Source of the DNA: Niveispirillum cyanobacteriorum
GTDB taxonomy: Bacteria > Pseudomonadota > Alphaproteobacteria > Azospirillales > Azospirillaceae
DNA length: 64,000 nucleotides
Reading direction: 5' to 3'
Assembly: GCF_002868735.1 (NCBI RefSeq)
Contig: NZ_CP025611.1
Location: 1,358,501-1,422,500 of the forward strand
Shown here: positions 22,601 through 29,683 of the stretch, one piece after another
How positions within the stretch are numbered: position 1 is the first letter of the stretch
How the letters are laid out: every line of letters begins with the position of its first letter
Notes under the pieces: generated by a model
Databases searched by the model: none
Seen by the model: the letters and a program-made list of their open reading frames with translations, nothing else
What the model was told of the DNA's origin: nothing
Position numbers and translations under genes: made by a program

Positions 22601-22716
22601 TCTTCCGCGACAGTCTTGAAACGGTCGGATACGCCGGCACCATCGGGTTTCAGACCGGCGCACATTTCTGGGCGCGTGTCCAATCGGCATCACGCGGTTC
22701 CGGGGTGCGGGCGTAA
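19642..22716 (+). CDS. Very proline-rich FliK-like flagellar protein (1024 aa)
   Basis: Last gene of the flagellar operon, 22 nt after fleN. Residues of about 1-95 form a small folded region (VPLADVMIRALPDKLAGLDRA). Residues of about 95-710 are an extreme Pro/Ala/Thr linker in which an AR(L/I/A)R motif followed by P-rich text ending TAPxT recurs at six spaced sites (codons starting 20611, 20821, 21088, 21208, 21412, 21697). The C-terminal 300 residues are folded and contain RFLLDLNFSRLGPMQLDGL, resembling the C-terminal domain of hook-length control protein FliK. Role is inferred: hook-length ruler or similar export-regulating protein. Composition and linker length are unusual, and the linker will align poorly. 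The name is left blank for that reason. Confidence 0.7.
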   Translation: MSAPLPPALTGAGTTTGPAPSGASLVPLADVMIRALPDKLAGLDRALVVSGQVVTQEDGKATIRTAAGDVSVETPTPLPTDRPVTLRIPPQVAGSPPRAAALAPPQTQPPPPAVNNPATDKAATPQTTAPTPAAQPLPQIQPGATIAAIVVAATPRAPSPPPPVSTSNAASGANTATPSGQAPAPGGGAATAETASPPASVPTPQTPTPNTGSTPSPAPSQVKVPLPGSASLPPLTALLGDTPAVVAKPGVAAPPSREPALPPTDTPDQPPAPAAERPTTPPAPDAARLARLARYNIPTTPSSGLFSFQDLDSPSSKPPPVTEARLRSAAPSAPATAPSTQPAAGTPVPTPSPAPTGGGRPAEPTAAPSRPTAPATPGAPMPDLPAAAGGQELARARQPSPPQPPTAPPTSTSPAGPSLPPLPGLKVPVPEAAKPADGQAPATPAPTNGPAPDSPLPGKASLSPPMTPQPPGVEPETGEIPLARIRGGQPPSPPTAPPTGEQTRPQPTPAQPGAPQPQAIQAARLRDPQTPALPTAPSTVPTPNAPPAPAPSVPAQPTAPAVPPAGNDSRPLPLPIPGQAEYAPAPPVQVARARDALPPSPQTAPATTPAGTQPDAKPAQPPTSPPAMPDRPDRTGPPAPAALSPGNNASRPPAPTMPQTGSEPARPTPTSVPAPAPETEPVVQTARLRGDAPAPATAAPTVPSAPPQPPRPAPLPNGQPVQLRILSVEMAGATPASLDDAPANSVTGTLVGNTSQGQPVVTTPAGTLVLRARTDLPPGTNLTLALEIPQNRDMASMLPPLDPGQGSDWPAMREVMSALMAADPAMARTIAANILPQPSKRLTTNLTFFLSALRGGDASGWLGGEATEILKGRGGARLLAQLREDFQAAARQAAEPTPDGWRGMPIPFGVPEQVMRAQLHVRSATDQEGEEKRADGRGPAKRFLLDLNFSRLGPMQLDGLVWPGRFDLMIRTQTLLSAELRQSIGTIFRDSLETVGYAGTIGFQTGAHFWARVQSASRGSGVRA

Positions 22717-22804
22717 AGGGCATCTTGCCAACATGTCTCATGGCGCATCATCACCACCCACGTCATAGTTAACCATAATCAAAATAATGAACCGGGGGAA
22801 CTTC

Positions 22805-24097
22805 ATGGCGATGGCACCGGACGGGCGCGACGGAAGGGATCATCCCCAACGCACGCAGTTGAATGACGAGTTGCACGCGCGTCCGCACATGCGGATCACG
22901 ACCCCGGCGCGCATCACCCATCTGGCCCATCTGACGGGGGAACTGGGGGCTGATCACGCCCACCTGCTGGCGCTGTGCCGCGATGTCGGCCTGCCCCTTC
23001 CAGGGTTGGAACTGCGGCAGGTGCAGCTGCTGGTCGATGGCCGCACTGTAAAATGGGAACGCCATACCGAATTCACCGCCGTCACTATTGCCGACATGGC
23101 GCCGGGTGAGGCGGGGGACTGGTCGGCCCTGTCCCCGCGTCTGGCTGACTGGACCTCGCGGCTGCCGGGACCGCGTCTGGTCGCCTGCCATCTGCGACTG
23201 GAGCCGGATGGAGACCCGCACCACACGCCCGACAGCCTGTCCGCCATCTTCCCACGCGGTGAACTGCTGGGCAGCGAGGTGGCGGGCGGTGAAGCGCTGG
23301 TCTGGACCGACTTTCACCTGGGCAGTGACGGCCATACCCGTATCCTGGTCCGGGATAAGGCCCTGTCGGCCAGCCATGCCGGCCGCGTGATCCAGCGCCT
23401 GCTGGAGATTGAGACCTACCGCATGACAGCACTGCTGGGCCTGCCCCTGGCGCGGGAGGCGGGGCCGGAACTGGCCAGCCTGGAACAGCGGCTGGAAGGC
23501 ATCGTGGCCCGTACCGCCCTGGGCGGCAATCTGGCGGAGGAACATGGGCTTCTGGATGCGCTGACCCGGTTGGCCGCCGAAGCAGAAGCCCTGTCGGTGC
23601 GCTGCCGTTACCGGTTCGGAGCCACGACCGCCTATGCCGAACTGGTCGAACGTCGGGTGGAGGAATTAAGGGAAGAACGGATACCCGGCCTGCAGCGCCT
23701 GGGCGTCTTCCTGGAACGCCGCTTCCGCCCCGCTGTCCGCACCTGTGAGGCGGTGGCCCGGCGTCAGGGAGAGCTGGCAGCCGGGATCAGCCGCGCCAGT
23801 TCGCTGTTGCGCACGCGCGTGGATGTGCAGCGGGCGGAACAGAACGCCGAAATCCTGAAAAGCCTGGAACACCGCGCCCGCACTCAGTTGCGTATTCAGG
23901 AAGCGGTCGAAGGCCTGTCGGTCTTCGCCATATCCTACTATCTGCTGGGGCTGGTGAAATATGTGGTGGATGGATTGCCCACCATTGGCGGCCTGCCGCC
24001 CAAGGCGCTGATGACCGGCATTGCCGTGCCGACCATCGTCGCCGCCGTCTGGGTGGGGATCAGGCGCCTTCGCCGGGCGGTGTCGTCTGGGAAATGA
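22805..24097 (+). CDS. DUF3422 family membrane protein (430 aa)
   Basis: The ATG at 22805 has GGGGGA about 6 nt upstream; the earlier in-frame ATG at 22787 has no Shine-Dalgarno. The start of the domain (QRTQLNDELHARPHMRI) is the DUF3422 hallmark. The body is largely helical with a predicted coiled coil (about 280-370) and two C-terminal membrane helices (about 375-395 and 400-420), so it is probably anchored in the inner membrane with the bulk in the cytoplasm. Biochemical role unknown. It follows the flagellar operon by 88 bp but may be independent. Its 3' end overlaps the convergent flavoprotein gene by 38 bp. Confidence 0.85.
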   Translation: MAMAPDGRDGRDHPQRTQLNDELHARPHMRITTPARITHLAHLTGELGADHAHLLALCRDVGLPLPGLELRQVQLLVDGRTVKWERHTEFTAVTIADMAPGEAGDWSALSPRLADWTSRLPGPRLVACHLRLEPDGDPHHTPDSLSAIFPRGELLGSEVAGGEALVWTDFHLGSDGHTRILVRDKALSASHAGRVIQRLLEIETYRMTALLGLPLAREAGPELASLEQRLEGIVARTALGGNLAEEHGLLDALTRLAAEAEALSVRCRYRFGATTAYAELVERRVEELREERIPGLQRLGVFLERRFRPAVRTCEAVARRQGELAAGISRASSLLRTRVDVQRAEQNAEILKSLEHRARTQLRIQEAVEGLSVFAISYYLLGLVKYVVDGLPTIGGLPPKALMTGIAVPTIVAAVWVGIRRLRRAVSSGK

Positions 24098-25298
24098 GGT
24101 ACCGCTCCACCCCCCTGGCCGCCGCCACCGCCGTCGCGTAGCAACCCTGGAGCAGGTATCCGCCCGTCGGTGCCTCCCAATCCAGCATCTCGCCACAGGC
24201 AAAGACGCCCGGCAGCGCGGTCAGCATCAGGTTGCCGTCCAGTGCCGACAGCTTGATGCCGCCCGCACTGGAGATAGCACGGTCCAACCCCCGCTGTCCG
24301 GAGAGGGTCACCGGCAGGGCCTTGACCAGCGCCGCCAGATTGGCGGTTCGGCCCAGATCGGCATCGCCCGCGAATTCCCGGATCAGGGCACCGGTGGGCG
24401 GCCCCAGGGTCAGACCCTTGCGCAGCTTGTTGGCCAGACTGTCGGCGGGCGGGGTACGCGCCAGCTTATTCTGCACCTGCGGCCCCGTCAGGTCGGGCTT
24501 CAGGTCTAGATGCACCACCGCTTTGCCGTCCCGCTCGATCACGTCGCGCAGCGGCGCCGACAGGGCATAAAGCGCCCCACCCTCAAGCCCCGTGCGCGTG
24601 ACGACCAATTCACCGGGAACGGTTCGGTCCTTGAAGGTCAGGGCGATGCGCTTCAGCGGCTCCCCTTCTGCCCGCTCCAGGAACCCGGCACTCCAGGCGA
24701 CATCAAAGCCACTGTTGGACGGGCGGAACGGGGCGAGCGGCACACCGCGCGCCGCCAGCAGCGTACTCCACCCGCCATCCGACCCCAACCGCGGCCAGCT
24801 GGCCCCACCCAGTGCCAGGATGGTGGCGGTGGCCTGGACCGTCTGCGGACCCGTTGGGGTATCAAACGAAACGGCCCCGGCATCGGCCCAACCCGTCCAG
24901 CGATGACGCGTGAACAGCTTCACCCCCAAGCCGTTCAGCCGTTGCAGCCAGGCGCGCAGCAGGATGGACGCCTTGAAGCTTTTCGGGAAAACCCGGCCGG
25001 AGGAGCCGACAAATGTCTCCACCCCCAACCCATGGCACCAGTCGCGCAGGTCGGTGGGCGTGAAAGCCCGGATCAGCGGGTCCATGAAGGGCCGGGCAAC
25101 GCCATAACGGGTGATGAACCGATCCAGCGGTTCGGAATGGGTGATGTTCAGCCCGCCGCGTCCGGCCATCAGGAACTTGCGCGCTGGGCTGGGCATGGCG
25201 TCGTGGATTTCCACGCGATGGCCCGCACCGGCCAGGATTTCTGCCGCCATCAGACCCGCAGGGCCAGCGCCGATGATCAGGATGGGGCGGTTCAACAT
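24060..25298 (-). CDS. YhiN/HI0933-type FAD-dependent oxidoreductase (412 aa)
   Basis: A predicted cytoplasmic flavoprotein. The N-terminal Rossmann motif (ILIIGAGPAGLMAAEIL, about 5-21) binds FAD, followed by the family signature PARKFLMAGRGGLNITHSE and a C-terminal TGGYLLQGC-type FAD contact. The ATG at 25298 is preferred over TTG at 25301; AGGA lies 8 nt upstream. Substrate unknown for this subfamily. It is convergent with and overlaps DUF3422. A hairpin at 25343-25374 separates it from the upstream mini-chemoreceptor. Confidence 0.88.
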   Translation of the reverse strand: MLNRPILIIGAGPAGLMAAEILAGAGHRVEIHDAMPSPARKFLMAGRGGLNITHSEPLDRFITRYGVARPFMDPLIRAFTPTDLRDWCHGLGVETFVGSSGRVFPKSFKASILLRAWLQRLNGLGVKLFTRHRWTGWADAGAVSFDTPTGPQTVQATATILALGGASWPRLGSDGGWSTLLAARGVPLAPFRPSNSGFDVAWSAGFLERAEGEPLKRIALTFKDRTVPGELVVTRTGLEGGALYALSAPLRDVIERDGKAVVHLDLKPDLTGPQVQNKLARTPPADSLANKLRKGLTLGPPTGALIREFAGDADLGRTANLAALVKALPVTLSGQRGLDRAISSAGGIKLSALDGNLMLTALPGVFACGEMLDWEAPTGGYLLQGCYATAVAAARGVERYLISQTTPPGEGA

Positions 25299-25342
25299 CA
25301 ATACGATCCTGAAACTTTACCTTGGAACATCATTCAAAACGC

Positions 25343-25374
25343 AAAGGGCGGCGCCGTCACCGGCACCGCCCTTT
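25343..25374 (-). terminator. Hairpin terminator after the mini-chemoreceptor gene
   Basis: AAAGGGCGGYGCC pairs over 13 bp (one G-U wobble) around a 6-nt loop, just downstream of the gene ending at 25394. On the minus strand GCGTTTTG follows. It probably ends that transcript before the flavoprotein gene. Confidence 0.65.
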
Positions 25375-25393
25375 CCACTGTCACAACACGCGA

Positions 25394-25756
25394 TCAGGCG
25401 TGGGTGATGGCGCGCTCAACCAGCTGGCCCAGATGCTGGGTACGCTTGGTCAGGCTCTGCAGCACGGCAGAGATTTCAGCCGTCGCGGCAGCGGTCTGGC
25501 CCGACAGGTTCTTCACTTCACCGGCCACGACCGCGAAGCCCTTGCCGGCTTCGCCCGCGCGGGCGGCTTCGATGGTGGCGTTCAGGGCCAGCAGATTGGT
25601 CTGCTTGGCAATGGCGTCAATCTGCTGCGCCACCGTGCCGACCTTCTCAATTTCGGTCCGCAGGCCTTCCAACTCACGGCTGATTTCCTGCAAGGCGGAG
25701 GACACCTCGCTCTTGCCAGCGCCGGAGAGATTGCTCGATTCGCTGCCGTACTTCAT
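25394..25756 (-). CDS. Miniature methyl-accepting chemotaxis signalling domain (120 aa)
   Basis: A short stand-alone protein containing only the hairpin tip of a chemoreceptor signalling domain. The conserved core ([19 protein letters not shown] then [19 protein letters not shown]) occupies about residues 50-100; this segment binds CheA/CheW in full receptors. There is no sensor, HAMP or membrane segment. ATG 25756 is chosen over TTG 25762; ribosome-binding context is weak either way. It has its own stop and terminator, so it looks like an intact small gene rather than a decayed end, but a remnant of a larger receptor cannot be excluded. It may be a cytoplasmic signalling adaptor (inference). 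Confidence 0.75.
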   Translation of the reverse strand: MKYGSESSNLSGAGKSEVSSALQEISRELEGLRTEIEKVGTVAQQIDAIAKQTNLLALNATIEAARAGEAGKGFAVVAGEVKNLSGQTAAATAEISAVLQSLTKRTQHLGQLVERAITHA

Positions 25757-25973
25757 CTGCAAAGGCCTTGCGTCTCAGGGGTTGTCCGATCAAGGGCCCG
25801 GGTCCACCGGGTCCGACAGACTACATAGCACAAACTGTCGAACACCATGGTTACGATTTTCCACCGAACACATCACTTTCGGATAGGAAGAGGGATGCCG
25901 GCATCGACGGGATGGCGTGCCCCCCGTCCATGGGCGCTACAGTCCGGGAACGATCAACCGGACGAGGGATGAA

Positions 25974-26537
25974 ATGTCGTTGCATGAGCTTCTGGTGCCG
26001 ACCTTCACGCAGATGCTGCGCGCCATGGGCGGCTGGCTGGACAAGGCGCAGGCCCATCAGGGGGCAGATACCGATGCACTGCTGTCGAATCGGCTGGCAC
26101 CTGACATGTATCCTCTGGCAGCGCAAATCCGCTTTGCCTGCTTTCAGGCGCAGGAACCGTTCTACCGTCTTCAGGACGTCGCCCTGCCCGATACGCTGCT
26201 GGCCATCCGTCAGCAGGGATGGAACGCCAATGCCAATCCCGGCAGCTGGGTCCAGGCGCGGGAATGCCTGTCGGCGGCGATCGGTTTCCTGACAGCACTA
26301 GAGCCAAGCGCGTTGGACCGGCATGACAGGCGCACCATCGGCCTGGCCCTGCCAAACGGCATGGTCTTTGACATGTCACCTGAACAATATGCCCGGGACT
26401 GGTGCCTGCCGCAGTTCTATTTCCACCTGACAACGGTCTACACGATCCTGCGCCATCACGGCATTCCGCTGGGCAAAGCCGATTATGTCGCGCACATGCT
26501 GGCCTATCTGCGCCCGCCAGGGGCGACGCCGGCCTGA
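25974..26537 (+). CDS. DUF1993 family protein (187 aa)
   Basis: ATG 25974 is selected because GAGGGAT lies about 5 nt upstream and the protein then begins MSLHELLVPTFTQMLRAMGGWLDKA, the conserved start of DUF1993. LAPDMYPLAAQIRFAC and FYFHLTTVYTILRHHGIPLGKADY are further family blocks. The fold is predicted to be a helical bundle related to DinB-like proteins. Function unknown; no metal-site assignment is attempted. It stands alone, convergent with serA. Confidence 0.88.
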   Translation: MSLHELLVPTFTQMLRAMGGWLDKAQAHQGADTDALLSNRLAPDMYPLAAQIRFACFQAQEPFYRLQDVALPDTLLAIRQQGWNANANPGSWVQARECLSAAIGFLTALEPSALDRHDRRTIGLALPNGMVFDMSPEQYARDWCLPQFYFHLTTVYTILRHHGIPLGKADYVAHMLAYLRPPGATPA

Positions 26538-26548
26538 CCCTCGCGCAC

Positions 26549-26577
26549 AAAGAAAAAGGGAGGGCCAATGCCCTCCC
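26549..26577 (-). terminator. Rho-independent terminator of serA
   Basis: GGGAGGGC and GCCCTCCC form a perfect 8-bp stem around a 4-nt loop, followed on the minus strand by TTTTTCTTT. It lies 29 bp beyond the serA stop. Confidence 0.88.
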
Positions 26578-26605
26578 CTCTCCCCTTAGCCGATCCCGGT
26601 CAGGA

Positions 26606-28186
26606 TCAGGCGAAGGTCAGTTCCGTCGCACGCACAACGCTGGGCAGGGCACGGATGGTGGCCAGCAGGGCGTCATCCACCTTCTGATCGACCGACACCA
26701 GACAGATGGCGTTGGCGCCCGGTGCCGTGCGACCCAGGTGGAAGGTGGCGATATTGACGCTGGCATTGCCCAGCGTCGTGCCCAGCTTGCCGATAAAGCC
26801 CGGCTTGTCCTCGTTGCGAACGAACAGCATGAAGGGCGTCACTTCGGCTTCGATCGGCACTTCGTCGATTTCGACCAGACGGGGCTTGTCGCCACCGAAC
26901 AGGGTACCGGTGACGCTGTTGGTGCCCTTGTCGGTGGTAACGATGATGCGGACCAGCGTCTGATAATCGCCGTCATTGGTACGCTTGGTTTCGGCCACCT
27001 TGATGTCACGCTCCTTAGCGATGACGGGGGCGTTGACCATGTTCACCGATTCCATCAGCGGACCCAGCAGGCCCTTCAGCACGATGGCGGTCAGCGGCTT
27101 GGTGTTCAGCGTCGCGGCCTGGCCTTCATACTCAATGGCGACACCCTTCAGGCTGCCATCGATCAACTGACCCACGAAACCGCCCAGTTGTTCGGCCAAC
27201 TTCATATAGGGGCGCAGACGCGGGGCTTCCTCGGCAGTGACCGACGGCATGTTCAGCGCGTTGACGACCGCACCATTGACCAGATAGTCGGCCAACTGCT
27301 CGGCCACCTGCAGGGCAACGTTTTCCTGTGCTTCCGTCGTGGAGGCGCCCAGGTGCGGGGTGGCCACAACCTTTTCATTGCCGAACAGCGGGTGGGCCTT
27401 GGCCGGCTCCTCCGCGAACACGTCCAAGGCGGCACCGGCAACGTGACCAGCCTCAATGGCGGCCTGCAGTGCCTCTTCCACGATCAGACCGCCACGGGCG
27501 CAATTGATGATGCGCACGCCCTTCTTGGTCTTGGCCAGGGCCTTGGCGTCCAGCACACCCTTTGTCGCTTCGGTCAGCGGGGTGTGCAGGGTGATGAAGT
27601 CAGCGCGCTTCAGCAGGTCTTCCAGTTCCACCTTCTCCACGCCGATTTCCGTGGCGCGTTCCGGCGACAGGAACGGGTCGAAGGCGATGACCTTCATCTT
27701 CAGGCCGATGGCGCGATCAGCGACGATGCCGCCGATATTGCCGCAGCCGATAACGCCCAGTACCTTGCCGAACAACTCCACGCCCATGAAGCGGTTCTTT
27801 TCCCATTTACCGGCATGGGTGGATGCATTGGCTGCCGGGATTTCACGGGCCAGCGCGAACATCATGGCGATGGCGTGTTCGGCCGTCGTGATGGAATTGC
27901 CGAACGGCGTATTCATAACGACGACGCCACGGGCCGTGGCGGCCGGGATGTCCACGTTATCAACACCGATACCAGCGCGACCGACAACCTTCAGATTGGT
28001 GGCGGCGGCCAGGATATCCTTGGTCACCTTGGTGTTGGAACGGATGGCCAGACCATCATACTCGCCGATGATGGCCTTCAACTCGTCGGGCTTCAGGCCG
28101 ACCTTCACATCGACCTCGACGCCGCGCTCCTTGAAAATCTCAACGGCGCGGGGGCTCAGGCTGTCGGAAATCAGAACCTTGGGCAT
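26606..28186 (-). CDS. serA: D-3-phosphoglycerate dehydrogenase
   Basis: Catalyses the first step of serine synthesis: 3-phosphoglycerate to 3-phosphohydroxypyruvate with NAD. At 526 residues it is the long type with catalytic, NAD-binding, intervening (ASB) and C-terminal ACT domains. NAD motif VIGCGNIGG is near residues 145-153, and the ACT domain ends the protein (about 450-526), consistent with allosteric control by serine. ATG 28186 has AAGGA 7 nt upstream and is preferred over GTG 28201. It follows serC on the same strand with a 124-bp gap containing a hairpin. Serine made here could also feed the serine palmitoyltransferase at 55298, though that link is only metabolic. Confidence 0.97.
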   Translation of the reverse strand: MPKVLISDSLSPRAVEIFKERGVEVDVKVGLKPDELKAIIGEYDGLAIRSNTKVTKDILAAATNLKVVGRAGIGVDNVDIPAATARGVVVMNTPFGNSITTAEHAIAMMFALAREIPAANASTHAGKWEKNRFMGVELFGKVLGVIGCGNIGGIVADRAIGLKMKVIAFDPFLSPERATEIGVEKVELEDLLKRADFITLHTPLTEATKGVLDAKALAKTKKGVRIINCARGGLIVEEALQAAIEAGHVAGAALDVFAEEPAKAHPLFGNEKVVATPHLGASTTEAQENVALQVAEQLADYLVNGAVVNALNMPSVTAEEAPRLRPYMKLAEQLGGFVGQLIDGSLKGVAIEYEGQAATLNTKPLTAIVLKGLLGPLMESVNMVNAPVIAKERDIKVAETKRTNDGDYQTLVRIIVTTDKGTNSVTGTLFGGDKPRLVEIDEVPIEAEVTPFMLFVRNEDKPGFIGKLGTTLGNASVNIATFHLGRTAPGANAICLVSVDQKVDDALLATIRALPSVVRATELTFA

Positions 28187-28275
28187 GTGACTATCCTTCA
28201 CGGGATATGGCGCCGCGCGTCAGGGGGGGGCATGAACCCCGGCAGACGGGCGCTCAGGAATTTAATGTGGGGGTA

Positions 28276-28302
28276 CGGGAACGGGCCATTTGCCCGTTCC
28301 CG
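28276..28302 (-). terminator. Strong hairpin between serC and serA
   Basis: CGGGAACGGGC and GCCCGTTCCCG form a perfect 11-bp stem with a 5-nt loop, a few bases after the serC stop. No T-run follows on the minus strand. It is more likely an mRNA-stabilising or attenuating structure than a complete terminator. Confidence 0.5.
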
Positions 28303-28310
28303 GCAATCAA

Positions 28311-29468
28311 TCAGCCGGCCTTGACCGTTGCATAGGCCCAGTCCAGCCAGGGCAGCAGGGCCACGATGTCGGCGTTCTCGACGGTGGCGCCGCCCCAGAT
28401 GCGGATGCCCGGCGGGGCATCGCGGTAGGAGCCGGCGTCCAGTGCCACGCCTTCTTTCTCCAGAAGGCTGGTCAGCTTCTTGGCGATCTCGGCCTGGGCT
28501 TCCGCCGGCTGTTCCGTCGCCCAGGGGTCAACGATCTTCAGGCAGATGGAGGTGCAGGAACGGCTTTCCACGGTGTCGGCCAGGAAATCGACCCAGTCGG
28601 TCTTAGCGACCCAGTCGGCAACCGCCTTCAGGTTGCCTTCCGAACGGCCGATCAGCCCCTCCAGACCGCCCACCGACTTGGCCCAGTTCAAGCCGTCCAG
28701 CGCGTCTTCAACGGCGATCATCGACGGGGTATTGATGGTTTCGCCCTTGAAGATGCCTTCCGACAGCTTGCCATTGCTGGCCATGCGGAAAATCTTCGGC
28801 AGCGGCCAGGACGGCTTATAGTTCAGCAGCCGGTCAACGGCACGGGGGCTGAGCGCGATCATGCCGTGTGCGGCTTCACCGCCCAGCACCTTCTGCCAGG
28901 ACCAGGTGACGACATCCAGCTTGTCCCAGGGCAGGTCCATGGCAAACGCGGCCGAGGTCGCATCGCAGATGGTCAGGCCTTCACGATCAGCGGCGATCCA
29001 GTCGCCATTGGCGACGCGCACACCCGACGTGGTGCCGTTCCAGGTGAAGACCACATCGCGGGAGAAATCAACGGCGGTGAGGTCGGGCAGCGCGCCATAA
29101 CCGGCGACCATCTGACGGACATCGGTCAGCTTCAGCTGCTTGACGACGTCGGTGACCCAATCCTTGCCGAAGCTCTCCCAGGCCAGCATGTCGACGCCAC
29201 GGGCACCCAGCAGCGACCACAGCGCCATTTCAACAGCGCCCGTGTCGGAAGCGGGAACAATGCCCAGCCGGTAATCGGCGGGGATGCCCAGAATGTCTTT
29301 GGAGAGGGTAATCACCTGCTCCAGCTTGGCCTTGCCAGGCTTGGAGCGGTGCGAGCGGCCCGTCAGGGCGCCCTTGAGGGCTTCGATCGTCCAGCCGGGG
29401 CGCTTGGCGCAGGGACCCGACGAGAATTGCGGATTAGCGGGGCGATTGCCCGGCTTCGGCGCAGCCAT
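28311..29468 (-). CDS. serC: Phosphoserine aminotransferase
   Basis: Transaminates 3-phosphohydroxypyruvate to phosphoserine with PLP, the second step of serine synthesis. At 385 residues it is of the alphaproteobacterial SerC type. The PLP lysine is K193 in [13 protein letters not shown], and the N-terminal [15 protein letters not shown] block is typical. AGGA lies 9 nt before the ATG. Reads toward serA; serB is not in the window. Confidence 0.96.
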   Translation of the reverse strand: MAAPKPGNRPANPQFSSGPCAKRPGWTIEALKGALTGRSHRSKPGKAKLEQVITLSKDILGIPADYRLGIVPASDTGAVEMALWSLLGARGVDMLAWESFGKDWVTDVVKQLKLTDVRQMVAGYGALPDLTAVDFSRDVVFTWNGTTSGVRVANGDWIAADREGLTICDATSAAFAMDLPWDKLDVVTWSWQKVLGGEAAHGMIALSPRAVDRLLNYKPSWPLPKIFRMASNGKLSEGIFKGETINTPSMIAVEDALDGLNWAKSVGGLEGLIGRSEGNLKAVADWVAKTDWVDFLADTVESRSCTSICLKIVDPWATEQPAEAQAEIAKKLTSLLEKEGVALDAGSYRDAPPGIRIWGGATVENADIVALLPWLDWAYATVKAG

Positions 29469-29494
29469 TATGGCTATTCCTTCCAGAATAGTAG

Positions 29495-29512
29495 CACCCC
29501 GTTGGGGGGGTG
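29495..29512 (-). other. Short inverted repeat in the serC leader
   Basis: CACCCC (29495-29500) and GGGGTG (29507-29512) form a 6-bp stem in the 5' leader of serC, inside the 215-bp gap to the upstream gene. No known riboswitch pattern was recognised, and no clear promoter boxes. Confidence 0.25.
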
Positions 29513-29643
29513 TGACCCGCCGCCGAAGCTATGGATTTGAAAGGTGCCCGTCAATGGGGCATCGCTGCGCGTGGATCAGATTTCTGCTCTGCGGGGCACG
29601 CAGAGGAAAGAAAATTACTTCTAGTTTGTTCCCTCAGGCGCCG

Positions 29644-29661
29644 GGCCGGCGGTCGCCGGCC
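29644..29661 (-). terminator. GC-rich hairpin after the 582-aa orphan gene
   Basis: GGCCGGC and GCCGGCC pair around GGTC about 25 bp beyond the stop at 29684. There is no adjacent T-run, so termination strength is uncertain. Confidence 0.4.
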
Positions 29662-29683
29662 AGCAATGGTACGGCGACCATCA

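Noticed and set aside
20732-22643. Minus-strand ORFs opposite the proline-rich FliK-like gene
   Set aside because: The Pro-codon-rich linker gives stop-free Gly/Arg-rich reverse frames; no domain and wrong strand for the operon.
26402-28324. 640-codon plus-strand ORF opposite serA
   Set aside because: It mirrors serA, which has full motif support; the composition (Gln/His/Arg-rich) is that of a high-GC antisense frame.
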